From Paragordius varius (lineage: Eukaryota > Nematomorpha), in the NCBI GenBank assembly GCA_964247055.1, contig OZ176058.1, forward strand, positions 992,001-1,056,000: a stretch of 64,000 bases of DNA. The letters run 5' to 3'. Of the stretch, positions 1 through 13,972 are shown in pieces (positions within the stretch are counted from its first letter, which is position 1; the number at the start of each line of letters is the position of its first letter). Made by a program: the position numbers and the translations under genes. Under the pieces are notes generated by a model, which saw only the letters and a program-made list of their open reading frames with translations, was not told the DNA's origin and did no database searches.

Positions 1-3000
1 TCACAAATTTTTCTATACCAGTGCCTCGAACTAAATTTAAATAATCATAAACAATTGAGTGTGAAATTAAGTTGATATTTATTTAATTTTTTTTAAAAGA
101 TTGCCAAATTTTAACCCATAAATGTGTCGATAGTGGGAAACTTTAAAACATTGCGGTAATTATTGATGGAAGTATAAAAAGCAGTTGTGTGCAGAGTGTA
201 AGGCACATATGGGTCCAAATTGGTTATCTGAATTTCAATAGGTTATAAAATTTTATAATTGGTTGGATCTGGTTTAAGTTAAAAATTTATCCTTTAAATT
301 AATTTAATCGAAATGTAAATGGCTAGGCTTCATTAACAAATGATGTAACCGATTTTGGAGAAATGCGGGTTAAGCTATCCGTGTTAGATTCAAACATTTC
401 GAATTAATATTAAAAGATAAACATATTTTATCATTGAAAATATTTTCCTTTCTGTTTTTTAAAAAAACCTTGATTTAAAATACTTGGCCTTTACATGAGG
501 CTTCATATATAAATTAAAATATGTTGATTAATTTTTGTTATAAATAAAATCAAAGACCTAAATAATAAAATTGGAAAAAAAAATTGTAAGATATTTGATA
601 TATAATAACTGTTTAATTTGCAATATAGTAAATTTAATGGAAACCTAAGGATTATTATATGGTAATATCAAGTAAATTTTGAAAATAAGCTTAGCCTTGT
701 TATGTTTCACTAAATATAGAAAGGTATGTTAATAAAATGTTTTTAAAGATAAATCTGTTTTAAACTATGAATCAATTTTTAATTAAATATTGATATATAG
801 TTTTGTATAATACTGCAAAATTGAAAGCTACATAATTGGTAGCTAAAATAATTATGAAGTTAGATCGAATCCCGAAGGTGTAAAAAAATTATCTCTTTAA
901 TTTAAATTTATATAAACACAGAAGCACATCAATTAATTTTGATTATTTGGTCCTTTAATGATTAAAGTTGCTTATTTTTATTAAGGAATAAATTTAGATG
1001 TGACAGTTTTGCGTTAGGATTATTGGTTTCTAGTTCCATATATATCTTAAAATCTTTTTTGCAAAATTTCATTCCGTTTCCATCCGTATTAGACTCTTTA
1101 CGGATTTCGCTGTCAAATAGGTCTGAATTTAGTGCCATCCTATATGGACAAAACACATTTAATTAATGCATTTATGGTCAAAAAATATTTAATTTAAATA
1201 CCAAAAATTTTGTTCTCTGTAAAATCAAAAAAGCTACCTTTTTATCTCAAACAAACCGAAAAACGGGATAAAAACATAGCAACCATTGCTTTAAATCTAA
1301 CATTTTATAAAATGAAATTCCGATTCTAAAATGGTTACAAACAAACCCAATAAGTCCGATTCCACAAATCAAAAATTATGATATTGTGCTTTGTTTAATC
1401 CATATAGCTAAAACAAAAACATATCAATTGAATACGCATTAAATAACATACATTAAAATAGGAGGACAGCTCTCCTACAACATTATGAATAGTATTGTTG
1501 GCTGTGAATCGGAATTCATTTGATAATGTTTTGTTAAATTGATATCCTGGTATAGTTTTAAACGGAAGATAATTTGCAACATGCACTGTGAACACTGTGT
1601 GGTTATTGGTATAATTTTTTTCACTTATGGTAAAAATATTGACAAAACGATAATGATTAGAATTTTCTGCGCATTCTAATATAATGTGAAATATTTTATT
1701 TTCCTATTTAATACGGTAATTATACATTAGTTTATTATTTTCGGAAAGCATATGCAAAGGGAATATGTGTTGGTTTTATAATTTGATGACATTTTACTGC
1801 CATTTAAGTTCAATTTTGTGTTTATGAAAATATTAAATAAAAAAACTAGCAATAAAAATCGAGTATCATATTTTTTGTTGAATAGTAATTATAAGCTTTA
1901 AGTAATACTAATTTTTAACCCATTGTCTGCTGCAAGCGATTAAAATATATGTAGAAAAAATGGTTAAAAAATTTGATATAAATTTATGCGCCCTAAAGGC
2001 TTGAGAGACCATTTTTAATTTGGCCTAATAAAAAATTTAAGATGTTTAAAATTTTACAGGGTATTAAACCGCCACAAAAGGTCATGAAATTATAATATAA
2101 CTGTCAAAATTTGTGTTTTTAAAATTATTATCACATATTTTATCAAATTCTATCAAATTTATTTTAGATCATTCAAATGAGGTGATAAAGCAATCAACCT
2201 TATTTATATATATTCATAACTTTTATATATTGTGTAGTAAAATAAAAAACGGTAATTATTTATTTTATTTAACCTACATTATTGAGGGGAAACAAATACC
2301 ATTTGATTCTTAAATTGTACTCTCTATCATATAACTCATACAATTAATTTATAAAAACTGAAACTCAAATGTGTTCATATTTAAAATTAGCATCGATATT
2401 AATTTAAAAAAGGTACTTATCTTAACCTATAATTCCTAAATTTACTATAATTGTGGGATATTGAAGAATAGCGGCAAACTACCCAAGCCAATATAATTAT
2501 CATATAACAATAATACATTTCAATCAAAAAATTTTTATGAATAATAGCAGTCTCTATCGAATGCTAGAAAACCTATCAAAGTTTGTTGAACTTTGAATTT
2601 AAACAAAATGACCGTACATATTAATAAACACTCAATACACAATTAAATTTAATATTATTCTATAACTCGTATTCACCTCTGAAAAATTGGATGATAATAT
2701 ACTTTTATTTAAAAAAAAATAAATTTCAAGATGATTCATGTATTTAACGAATATAAAGAATGGATTAAATTTGCTTTATTTTTTAATTCTAATGTTTGAA
2801 TTTTAAAACACGTAATAAAACTAAAAAATTTTAAATTTGGTTGTTAGCCTAGTTATATTCGAAAATTAAATATTTCACAAATAATAATAGTATGTGTCTG
2901 ATTGTCCCAAATTTTAGATTCAAAATAATATGGGCAAAATTTATAAAATGGGCTTTTAACTTGTTTCGATTAAATACTTCATAAGCCATTCTTGTAGTAA

Positions 3001-4870
3001 AAACAATTCCCTTTTGGTTTAAACAACACAAAAATTGTTAAATAATTCGGGATTAAACCTTTTTTAACGGTGAAAGTGAAGCAATTATGAAAATAAAGGG
3101 GATTAATAGGAGATAGTATTATATTTATAAAAATTATTATATTAAATTGAGATTCGATAATTCACCTGTTTGAATTTTAAAGGTAAAAATACAGTTTAAA
3201 AAAGTTGAGGCAGAAAATGAAGCTTTGTTTTGATAACAATTTATTATATTGAAAATAAGCTTTATTTAAATATGTAAAACTTAACAAATACCATAAAAAC
3301 GGTTCTACTTTTATAATTTTAATCCTGTTCATTGGTACAGTAGCAATTAATCAAAACTATTACAGCATGAAAAAAGAATTCAGCAGTTCTATCTGAAGAA
3401 AATTTATTAAAGCGTACTTTCGCTTTTTTTGTTCATTGTTTCATTACAAATAAACCAGTAAAATTATTTACAATTAATAAATTCTTCCTTCCCTTGCAAT
3501 TATTTTAAAATTTTAATAGTTGATGTCAAAAAATAAGGGTTTTCAAAAATATGGCTTTTTTATTTACTTTTTTTGCTTTCAATTTTTAGTGTCAATACTC
3601 TTTTATACAAACATTCCACATGTTTTTTTACTTTTATCCTAATCAATTTACAATTATTACTAAATTTTTCCATTTATAAGTTAATATATGACCCTAATTT
3701 TGTTCATGAAATCACATACAGTAAAAAAATTAAATAGATAAAATAAAAAACTGAAAAAAAATTATGTTATAGCCATTTCGCTGATTCTATATTCATAAAC
3801 TATTTACTACAATAAAAATTTATTTCAGTGTTATTAATTTACACCGACATTTTATTTTCGCAACCTATAACAATGAGCCACAATTTAAATATGGATAATG
3901 TATAGTTGTTTATGATAAATATTAATTTATTTTGTAATTATTAATATTATTATGCAAAAAAAATTATTTTTCATTCAAAATTATATTAAAATATTAATTA
4001 TGCTTTAATGATTTTGTCTATTTATTAGGAGTGCTTTTTCTTTCATAAAATTTCATTTTTTGTATTTTGCTTTTTTTTGTCCGCGATGATTTTGGTGCGA
4101 CCCTAAAGCTTAAAGTAGGCAAATAATGTTTCAAAAGTTTTATTTTGATTAAAATATAATTAATATCCATTCCTTTAATATATAAATAAATATAAGTTCT
4201 TACAATCTTTGATTTCTAAAGTTTCATAATCAGTTAGCTCTAAAACAGCACTTAAGTATTAAAATTTACTAAATTGCACTTTGATATCCCGAAATAAACT
4301 TCTATAACCATAATATCCAAGTTATGTGTTGTATTCATGATTAAAAATAAAAAATGGCTATAAAAATAGAGATGATTAATAATTTTACATTTAAATAATT
4401 TTTGTATCCCCAAGGTAAAAAAAGCATTTTTTTAAATTTTGCCCAATAAATTATTTTTGAAGATATTTAATTTTTAAATGGCCATGGGGTAAAAATTCAC
4501 CCCCAAAAAATGATGAAAAGATAATAAATTTAATATTTTTAATTATTTTAAACAATTTGGTTTTTTATTTATTTTTACAAAAAAATTAACTGATTAATAA
4601 ATTCAACTGTTAATAAAACAACTGTTAACAATAAATTTTCAAGTTAAAAATAATATTATTATATCAATATTAATATAAAATACAATAATTATTTTTGCGA
4701 TTTAATATATTATTATAAATTTTTCTTTTATCTATTTGGTTCAATATATTTATATAAAAATTTTAATAACATTTTTTTTATAAAATATATTCCATCTATT
4801 TAATAACCTTTAAATACTTAAAGTAAAGACTGCATAAAATTAATAATTTAATTAATATTAAAGTTATAAT
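1..4870. other. AT-rich DNA, nothing recognised
   Basis: Only short open frames without codon structure or recognisable domains. No tRNA, MITE with clear ends or coding exon was seen. EcR promoters or 5' exons could in principle lie here or upstream of the window, but nothing in the sequence shows this. Confidence 0.6.
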
Positions 4871-4872
4871 AA

Positions 4873-5016
4873 GGCGTGATGGTATAGTAGATAGGGCGCC
4901 GGACTCTCATACTGCGTGCCTGAGTTCGATCCCCGAAACTACGCATTTTTTCCATCATCACTGTCAGCCCTGGGCAGGAAGTCCTTACCCTTTAATAAAA
5001 AAGGAAAAAGAGACTC
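4873..5016 (+). repeat. tRNA-Glu-like Pol III unit, probably a tRNA-derived SINE
   Basis: The first 73 bases look like a tRNA. There is a box A (TGGTATAGTAGATAGG), an anticodon-loop string CTCTCAT as in tRNA-Glu(CTC), and a box B (GAGTTCGATCCCC). The acceptor halves GCGTGAT and ACTACGC pair at all but one position, with one wobble. The anticodon stem pairs poorly, which argues against a working tRNA. A ~60-bp unrelated body and an A-rich tail follow, the usual SINE layout. I saw no second copy in the window. A decayed tRNA gene is the alternative. Confidence 0.55.
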
Positions 5017-7651
5017 TAAACTGTAATATATTATTAGAATGAAAATTATACAAATAAATTGTTATACAAATTATTTATTTTAATTGAAATATAGCAATCA
5101 TCTTTATTAAACTTTGCATTTTTAAACAAAAAATCAAGTAAGAAAATTTCTTTATGTTTATTACATTTTTACTCTAAAATTGTAGTCAGTGATATTAGCA
5201 AATGTGTCATTTTTTCAATAAATTTTTTTTAGTACCTTGAGACAAGAAATCTATTTTTTTTGACCCAATTATTTGTTAAATACCTCTGTAAGGCATGATA
5301 GAGACGATTAAGGAATCCGATATGTCAAATTGATTAATCTCAAAAAAATTTTGAATGTAATTTTAACTTGTTTTTTCTATCTATTTGATGAATGAAATTT
5401 TATTAACTCAAAGTGCATTTCCCTTCTTATAAATTTACCCTCGCATATAAATTTAATACTTCATTATATTATTAGATTTTTTATTTAAATTATTAAATCT
5501 TATTGATATAAATTTAAATATATATTAATCACTTGGTGAGAAAGATAGCTCATATTTAAAAATTTGCTTGACTTACAAAATTATATGACAAATTACAATG
5601 AAAGATGATTATCTGATCGATTTATGTACAGATATAAAATCTAAATAAATAAATAGCTGGCTTATTTAAAGCGGCCTTATTCTCTTGAGCTACACTTTCT
5701 TTATTTGTCTCATGAAATAGTAATTTAAAAGTGTTAAAATTTTTGAAATACAATGGTAGTCGTTATGCTTAGCATTTTTATTAATTTCTTAAGGGTTATT
5801 TTCTATCATACCGCGTCACATCGGCTTTTCACAATCGCCTCTCTTTGAGTACTAAATATTATTTATAATTTTTGTTTTATATATCAAATAAATGGTAAAA
5901 ATATTATTTTATTGATTTTTTAGTAAATGTATATCCCTGTCAAGTAAAAATGGGATCCTATAATTTTTTATTAAGCATATATCCGATTCATGAATAATTA
6001 TTGTAACATGCAAGTAAAGTTTAATATTTTTCTGCTATTGACCAAATTTACATACGGTGGCCCCCTATACAATGTAAAATTCGTCAACGAAAATATATTT
6101 ATGAGATGATCATAAAGATAATCTTCGCAAATTATTATCTTCGAATTACAATTTTAAGGGAGTTTAAAAAACTCACAGAGATTATAATCAAGAATTGCAC
6201 TTTGGATTAAAATCAGGAAAACTTTTTTATGCAATATTTTTATTTTTTATTTTAATTATCATTATAAAATTTTGTTTGAGTAAAGCGCAAGCCTACTCTC
6301 ATTACTAACAACAAATAAATATTATATAAATATTTTTTTTTATTCGAAGGTAAATCTGTCGACCCAGTTTTTTAGAAGGTTTATGTTCAAAAGCCGGGAT
6401 CCATACCCAAAATTGTAAAAAATATTTAATATAATATTTTTGTTTCTAAAATACCTACAAAGGTCTTCTTTAGAAATTAATATTTTTAAAGAGTGTTTTA
6501 ATATTACAGTAAAATTAAAATTATACTGACATTGTAATATAAATAGTTAAGTTTAAAAAAAAAACATTTTTCCTATCAAAATATAATAAAAATTTTATAA
6601 TAATTTTGTTTATTAATATACTCAGCAATTTACAATTATAAGTTATATTTGAATGAATCATGTCAAGTATAATATTGTAATATTTATCTTTAAATTTTTA
6701 TATTTCCTTATAAGTTCCATTTTTATTGTTTATTATTTAGAGAAAGGGACCCAAGCAGATAATGTAATTTATAAATTATAATATGGTCTTTGATTAAAAT
6801 AAAATTTTAAGCGAAAAGTAGTTTTTTTAAAATAGATAGATCATAATCCAACTATTTCATAGATGTGCATTTTCAATTTTTTGTCGATTTACCAATCTTT
6901 ACAAATTATTTAGCCAACCATACTCTTACCCTGATTTTTCATACCTAAATTATTTAGATATAATAATTTAATATTGTATATTATGGTGTTATTAATTACT
7001 CTTTAATGCCAACATCGCAACTCAAAACAATAAGTTACATCAAGTTTAAGACTTTAAAATGGTTGTTTTTTTATTATTTATGTTTCACTCGTATTTTTAC
7101 TGCACTTTATTATAAATAGATGGCTGATATTATAAAGTTGTTTTAACAGAGAAAAAAAAAACTATGATATTAATAAATACGCTTTATTTATTTTGATAAT
7201 AATTTTTAATAAATAATTGATTATAATAGTTTTAGCATATATTTCTTTTTTAAAAACCAACAATATCACATTTTGAATATAGTTTTTTTTGTTCTTTGCT
7301 CTGAAGATAATACTAATGCCGCTCTTGTTAGTATTCAAAATTTTTGGCTTCACTAATTTAAGTTAAAAAATTACTAACAAAGCAAAACTCTAAATAAATC
7401 ATAATTTGTAATATAACTACTATATTTCTAAATAAATGTCGGAAAAATCTATGTTTGATAAAGTATGTTTTTATTCTTCAGTATTACGTTTTATCTCTAT
7501 ATTTTTATACTGTAAAACATATTTTTTAATTTACAATATACAGCAAATATTAATTATTTTTTCAACGATTTTTTCCAAATAGGGAGAGTGTTGTTAAGGA
7601 GAGGAGATAATTGGTAAATATACTTGATACCTATATATATATATATATATA
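5017..7651. other. AT-rich DNA, nothing recognised
   Basis: No supported coding frame and no clear repeat ends. A short (AT)n tract at 7634-7652 borders the next element. Confidence 0.55.
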
Positions 7652-7654
7652 TAA

Positions 7655-8666
7655 TACTGGACAACAAATTTTTCTGCCACTCAAGTTTTTTGCAATTTCT
7701 GATATTTACTATCAATTTAACAGTAAAATAAAATAATAATTCCACCTAAGAATTATGTATAATTTGATTTCTTCAATTACTTTAACAAAATTTAAATTAG
7801 AAACGTTCGAAAATAAACAACAAATGCCCATTTGTATATGTCATTCGAAAGAGTAATGAAAACTCTATAAAAGAAGGCATACTATGTTTTATATCGATAG
7901 TTAATATTGAAAACAGAAAGCGACAAACGCGCGAAGCGAGAGCGTTCTAAACATATTTTAGATCTAATGGATGAAAATAGCTAAAACTTTGTCTATATGG
8001 CAATGAATGTCCAAAAAAGATAATACAATAAAGTTTTATTGAATAAAAATTTATTTATTGCTTTTATGTCATTCAAAACTATTTTTAAGTTGTCTGTTTT
8101 TGATAAAATTACCTCTTCATTAAAATATTTTTTCGGAGGCTTATAATTTCAAATTCAAAGACTTAAAACAAAGCTCAAAGTATTTTGCTCTTTTTAACGA
8201 TTATGTAATGGAATTACAGTCATATGCATTTTAGTATTTACTAGGCATATGACAATAATGATTATTAATAAAAAGAGCAAACCAAAAGCTTTTTCAAAGA
8301 TTTTTTTTAATTTATATTAAAATAATTTATAATAATTTAAAATATTTTGTCTGTGAATATTTTGATTTATTTAAGGGAAATTTTGACCATATATCCCAAA
8401 TAACTTTTTCATCAGATTAATAAATGACCAATTACCATCCGAAAAATATTTCGTGCTTTTTCAATTGATATAAGATACATGGAAATATATCTAAATCTTT
8501 TAATATTAAAAATTCCGAGTTTAATGTCGAATTGGGGCCAAAATTATTGATAAACCCTAAAAAAATTTTAGGTGTTAGATTATTTTTTTTTTCAGATATA
8601 CTATAATAATAAATTTTTAATTTACAAGAATGGCTGTTAAAAATAGTCAAAATTTGTTGTCTAGTG
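7655..8666 (+). mobile_element. Harbinger-like non-autonomous element D, copy 1 (1.0 kb)
   Basis: Ends TACTGGACAACAAATTT and AAATTTGTTGTCTAGTG, imperfect inverted repeats of about 17 bp. TAA flanks both ends (7652-7654 and 8667-8669), a 3-bp target duplication as left by PIF/Harbinger elements. There is no coding capacity. An unusually GC-rich core (GCGCGAAGCGAGAGCG, about 7930-7945) is kept in all copies. Three further copies lie at 45340-46303 (-), 49429-50554 (+) and 58229 onward (-). Confidence 0.75.
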
Positions 8667-8689
8667 TAATATAATTAACTCAATTGACA

Positions 8690-9065
8690 TTTTTTTAATT
8701 ATATAATTTTTCTTGTCTCACTTGACTTACAAGTCAAGCGTGGCAAGTTAAGCAGGTTTTATTAGGCCTGCAAGTGTGCACTTGAGGATCAGTGATTAAA
8801 AACTTGGCTTAAGTCGTTTGCTTAAGAATGTAACATTTGGTACCATTTAATTTAAATTATGCGTAAATATTTTGATTTTTTGCTAAGGAAATTTATTCTC
8901 TAAGGCAACAAAAAAATAAAAACCCAATACGCTATGCATTTATGAAACTAAAACTTAATGTCACGTATGTTAAATTTATAAAATTAAGATTTTTATCTAA
9001 ATATACAACCCAGTACCCATAGTTTTGAAAATGATGAGTCGCCCTTCAAACACTCTTATATTATT
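8690..9065 (+). repeat. Repeat flanking element D, shared with 57.83-58.20 kb
   Basis: This stretch aligns, with drift, to the reverse complement of 57830-58200. Shared anchors include CACTTGACTT, AAGCGTGGCAA, CCCAATACxxTATGCATTTATG and AACCCxGTACCCATAG. It lies against the same side of element D in both places, so D and this segment move or were duplicated as one composite. Confidence 0.6.
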
Positions 9066-9439
9066 TTGATACAGGTTTCAATACATGTATAATACATATA
9101 TAATTAAAGTGTATATCTTGATTATTAATTTTAAGCATTGCCAGTCCCACGAAATAACGATTGCGCTTAAAAATTTAACCAAAAGTTTAAGATTTCTTAG
9201 GATATAATATTTGGATTTAACTCATCAAATCACGGGATAACAAGTGATATCTATAAACAATTTACGTATTATAAGTTATTTGTATTAATATATAGATTGT
9301 TGTAGGTTAAAATAGGTAACAGACGCATCTTGGGATTTTTTTGCCCGTAGATCTATTTAAGGATATATATATTTTTGAAATATAATTAATTTCGATTCTA
9401 GAAATGTTATTATAAAAATATATACTCCATTATAAAATT

Positions 9440-10286
9440 TCTTGTTATGTAGGGATTACAGTAAAAAATGTACATGAACTATTTAAGAAACGAATGGGAG
9501 CGGAAATAGAATTGCAACATTTGAAACGTTAGTTAAGATTTAATGTCATTTAGATTATGTATGGAAAATTTCCTTCGTTACAGTAGCAAATCCGGGTTTC
9601 AGGATGGGCTCACTAGAGTTTTGGTGTACAACAATTAACCGTAACTAAAACAGTATCTAAAGTGGAGGAAAAAAATTGTGATATTGCTCATAAATGGATA
9701 CGATTTCCATCAGACCAGTTTAACTAAACCCTCGTTGGCTGAACAATCATAAAATGCCAACAGTTGGGCTATCGACTGTACTCACATCGACATCATAAAA
9801 CTTAAACAAGGATCGATACGGTGTAAATTGTCAATTTACCTGTCACGGTGATGAATTCATAACGAGTTTAAACGTTAAAATGCCGGGATGCATTCATGAT
9901 AGACGGATTTTCCACAAAAGTATAATACCTTCCTTTTTAGTCATACCAATGCCGCAATATTGGCTCACAGTAGAATTACTCCATATCTAATCACGCCATT
10001 TTGAAACCCTAACAACCTAATACAAACTAAATTTCATACACTCCATGGCAAAGAGAGAATAGTCATAGAAAGACTATTTGGTCAACTCAAACGCCGGTTT
10101 CCGATATTGCATAATAAAATGCGGTCGTTTAGATCAGCAATCAATATAATTGTAATCTGCGCAGTTGTGTTCAACATGGGTAAATTTTTAAAGGAGTATT
10201 ACGATTTGGAAGTTATACCAATTGATGTAGATATTAATGTTGATGGAGATGATGTGGATAGTGATGGTGCTCAGATAGAAGAATGA
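9440..10286 (+). pseudogene. Decayed PIF/Harbinger transposase
   Basis: Pieces in shifting frames match the DDE transposase of PIF/Harbinger elements. They read AIDCTHIDIIKLKQ near 9766 (first catalytic Asp region), then VKMPGCIHDRRIFHKS (second Asp region), then RIVIERLFGQLKRRFP near 10050 (the Glu region), CAVVFNMG and an acidic tail ending at TGA 10284-10286. Several stops and frameshifts break it, for example the TGATGA after IYLSR near 9850 and stops near 9724-9745. It is a dead plain DNA transposon gene. Its nearness to element D and D's 3-bp target duplications suggest, but do not prove, a shared transposase family. No terminal repeats were found for it. Confidence 0.8.
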
Positions 10287-13200
10287 ATCTCAGGGCCAGG
10301 GAAACGATATATTAAACGCATATAATATATTATGGTTTCTCAATTTTTTCTAAAAATAAAGATTTATATATAGAATCTTTAAATGTATAATATAATTTAT
10401 TGCATTGAATTTATATTGTATATATGAATATAAATTAATTTTATTATATATTTTTTTAATTATTTAAATTTGTGTTTTTCCATAGTACAACTTCTCGATG
10501 AACAATAACACTTCATAATGTGAGCCCAAAATTAAATTTATTGCATGTTAGCTATCATGTTTTGAGAAACTTTCTTTGTTATATAATTTGTTAATCTAGG
10601 TTACGTCACGGATGTACCTATAGTAAAAATTATAAATTTTTTGTTACTTCTATAGCTTTAATTTTAAAATAACGCTGTTATAATTGCAGATATATAAATA
10701 AATAAATTTTGACCTGCAAGGAATATCATTGGAAATCGTTACGATACCACAATCCTTATTACCAGTCACATATATATGCATTTTATCATAATCCATAATA
10801 TTCAACTTCACTTACACATGGGCTAATAACACAATTCTTTTAACACCTATATTAATAAATATAGAAGGATTTATGAACACAGAAAGTGCACACTTACTGG
10901 CTTAAGTAAACTCAACTTGCCACTCTTGAATTACATGTCAAGAGCGACTTTTTCATCACCCTACTCCATATTAGAATTGTTATTTGTAAAACAACTACTG
11001 AAGACGGTTTTAAATTTATGCTTTTATCCTATTAAATATTATATTGATAAACCAAAATATTATAATTTCCTTTAATTCGACGGCAATTTTATTTTACAAA
11101 AATTATGCAAAATGTTTTTTTTCCAACGTTCAGACTAAAGTTAATTATTAAAATCACATCTACCATTAACACTGAGTCCGAAATCGGGGAGTATAAAAAA
11201 TAAACTGATGAAATATCTATATTTAGATAAAAAAATGACAGAATTATGATAGTGCCTTTGCTGGCCCTTGTGAGTATTTGAGATTGATTTAGACTTTTGT
11301 GCTCGGGGCTCCATATTAAACGGCAAAATTTGCGCACATTTCTTAAGTATATTTTTTTGATGGCTAAATGCTTTATTTTAAAAAATATCACCAAAATATA
11401 TGATAAACCACTACAATAAGTGAAAAAATATTTTATAAAATTTAAATATTATCATGTGGGCTTCAAAAATCCCAAATTTATTTAATCTGCTTAAATAGGC
11501 TATTTCTCTGAATGAGCGCAAAATGCTGATATGTAATTAATATTTAAAATATATACTAAATTTTGATCTAAATTAAAAATATTAATTAAAAAATTCATAC
11601 TATTTTTTAAAAATTAATTGTTAGTAACACTTTCTTGAAGTCACTTCACACTCTTGGAGGCATAACAGAAACGCTACGCTTTAAATTTATAAATACTGCA
11701 ATGATGTTGAACACATTTCTCACTTGAGAAAAATATTAAAGTTTGCTTTATAATTAAAGATTTTTTGCAAAAACACATATAATTTATTTTGAAAATTGAA
11801 CACAATTAAAAGCATTTGAGATCCCGATACATATTTTATACGTATTATTTTATACAGGTGTACAGTCTGTAAACATCGTATAATTTAAAAAAAATTTTAT
11901 GAAACTATTTAAAAATTCAAATTTTAATCGCTTTATATACACCAATCAAAATGATAAAACTATTTAACGATAAAAAGCTAAATAATTTTTCTACAATATA
12001 TTATATTTATACAATAAAATTTTATAATCATATGTTTTTGTAACACAACACACAATACATACTACATTTGCGGTTATCACATCCACCTCAAAAAATGTGG
12101 TTTCAAATATCGAAACCCATATATATGAATTCTTGAAACGCTTTAAATCTCAACATATTCCGTTATAGTAATTATATGTTATATAGTCAAATTTACCTAT
12201 TGCTTTTTAAGATATCATCATTTGTACCAAAAATTATCCAATTTTCATACCAAATCTGTGAATTATGTGATTATACATTATGCATTTTTTCCCAGAAGAT
12301 ATGCTTAAATCCGTGAAAATACCAAAGTTTACTCAATCCAAATTTTTAAATCCAATATATCCAATGAATATTGTATAATTTGGTTTAATAACTTTCACAA
12401 CACTGGATCAATCAATTATATAAAATTCCCTTCTTATTCTGCGTTTTTGATTCTGTATAATCGTAATTTGTTATCCAAAAGTAATGCATAAGCATCCATA
12501 CTGTGAAGGCCAAACGATTGCATTTTCAGGTCATATGGCTTGGAATTTTCCATTCTCTTATTTTTCTGAAGATAAAAAACGCATTTTTTGCATTTAAAAT
12601 CATATATTCTTCTCATAATTATTCAACATTTCTCGAATAATAGCATCCATAAATTTGAAACAGGATTTGAATGGTAGTTAAAAATATTTTTTTTATGATT
12701 TTTTAGACAAAAGATAAGTAAAACAAGATTATCGTCTGCTGCATTTCAAGCGTTAATTAAAATCGTCTGTTTAGGTCCTTGCCATGGTAACAAATTTTGA
12801 TATCTTGAAACAATAAACTTTGATCTAAGTATTTAATTTAATTTTTGAAAAACGACTTTCTGCATTCTAAATAAGGTTTAATTTTGAGTAATTCATTATA
12901 TAAAGTTTTTTTGATTAAAAGTTGAAATTTTGAGAAAATTTGAAAATTATATAACCAACTATCAAAATTTTTGTTTTTGGGTCGATTTTTTTTATAGCAT
13001 AATTTGGGTTAATTTCCATAAAAATAAAGACTATAACACATAATAGATACAAAAAACTCATCGTGCACACATAAAAAGCGCATAAAAATATGGTGGTAGA
13101 ATTTTTATTTGTTTATAGGTTTTGCGTTTATTATTTTAGAAAAAGTGAAAAACAATATAAGAAATATTCTTGATTTACATATAATTTTGCAAAAAGACAC

Positions 13201-13354
13201 AAAAAAAACTTATAAAAGCTGTTTAAACCTAATAAAAATTTTTAAAATAATAACTTTGCCAAATAAATTACTCTTTTAATATAAAAGGTATTATTATTTA
13301 TGTAATTAAATATATCTTTTTTGAGCAAAAACATTTTAAATTAGATATCCAAAC

Positions 13355-13357
<3 letters not shown>
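10287..13357. other. AT-rich DNA, nothing recognised
   Basis: No coding frame that I can support. Short open frames near 11.1-11.4 and 12.4-12.6 kb lack motifs. The segment directly upstream of EcR exon 1 (13.42-13.89 kb) may hold 5'UTR or promoter, but no clear signal is seen. Confidence 0.5.
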
Positions 13358-13413
<56 letters not shown>

Positions 13414-13424
13414 TATATATATAC
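13358..13424. repeat. (AT)n microsatellite
   Basis: About 65 bases of alternating A and T, ~550 bp upstream of the EcR start codon. Similar tracts lie at 17309-17344, 21910-21945, 33292-33320 and 57743-57792. Confidence 0.9.
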
Positions 13425-13895
13425 GCCACACATATTAACCGCGCATTTTGTAATCGAGAATAATATTTTAACGTTATAAAAACGTGAATAAGTATATCGT
13501 TAGTAATTTGTGTTTGTATGTGTGTGTGCCCCAGATATGATTTATTAACCCTTATATATAGTTATGAATACTTAATATACTTTTAAAATTTACAATATAT
13601 ATCCGATACTTACAATTACGAATTTGTAATAAATGATCAATTTATTGATCTTAATAAGGAATAATTAAAAATTAGAAAGGTAATAAAGTAGGTATAAAAG
13701 TGTCTAAAAACGACACTTATACAACATCTTAAATATTATTTAAATGACTGATAAAATTTTATTTTTTATAGTTTAAATTGTATCAAGTTTAAATTCGCTC
13801 TGAAAAAGTAGTTGTGTTTATTGTCGCAATAAAGTTTAAAATGTTATAATGTTTAAAACCTAAAAATTCAATATTTTTTGGCTATATTTTAGGAA

Positions 13896-13949
13896 ATGTC
13901 AAATATTGATCAGCATTATGCAAGTATCATCTCATTTCCTAAAAATTAA
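13896..13949 (+). other. Short upstream ORF before EcR start
   Basis: An ATG at 13896 opens a 17-codon frame that stops at 13949, 23 bases before the EcR ATG. A pyrimidine-rich stretch ending in AG (13891-13892) lies just upstream and could be the acceptor of a 5'UTR exon. If this segment is in the mRNA, the short frame would be met first by scanning ribosomes. Confidence 0.35.
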
Positions 13950-13972
13950 ATCTCAATCTTCATCACGTTTGA

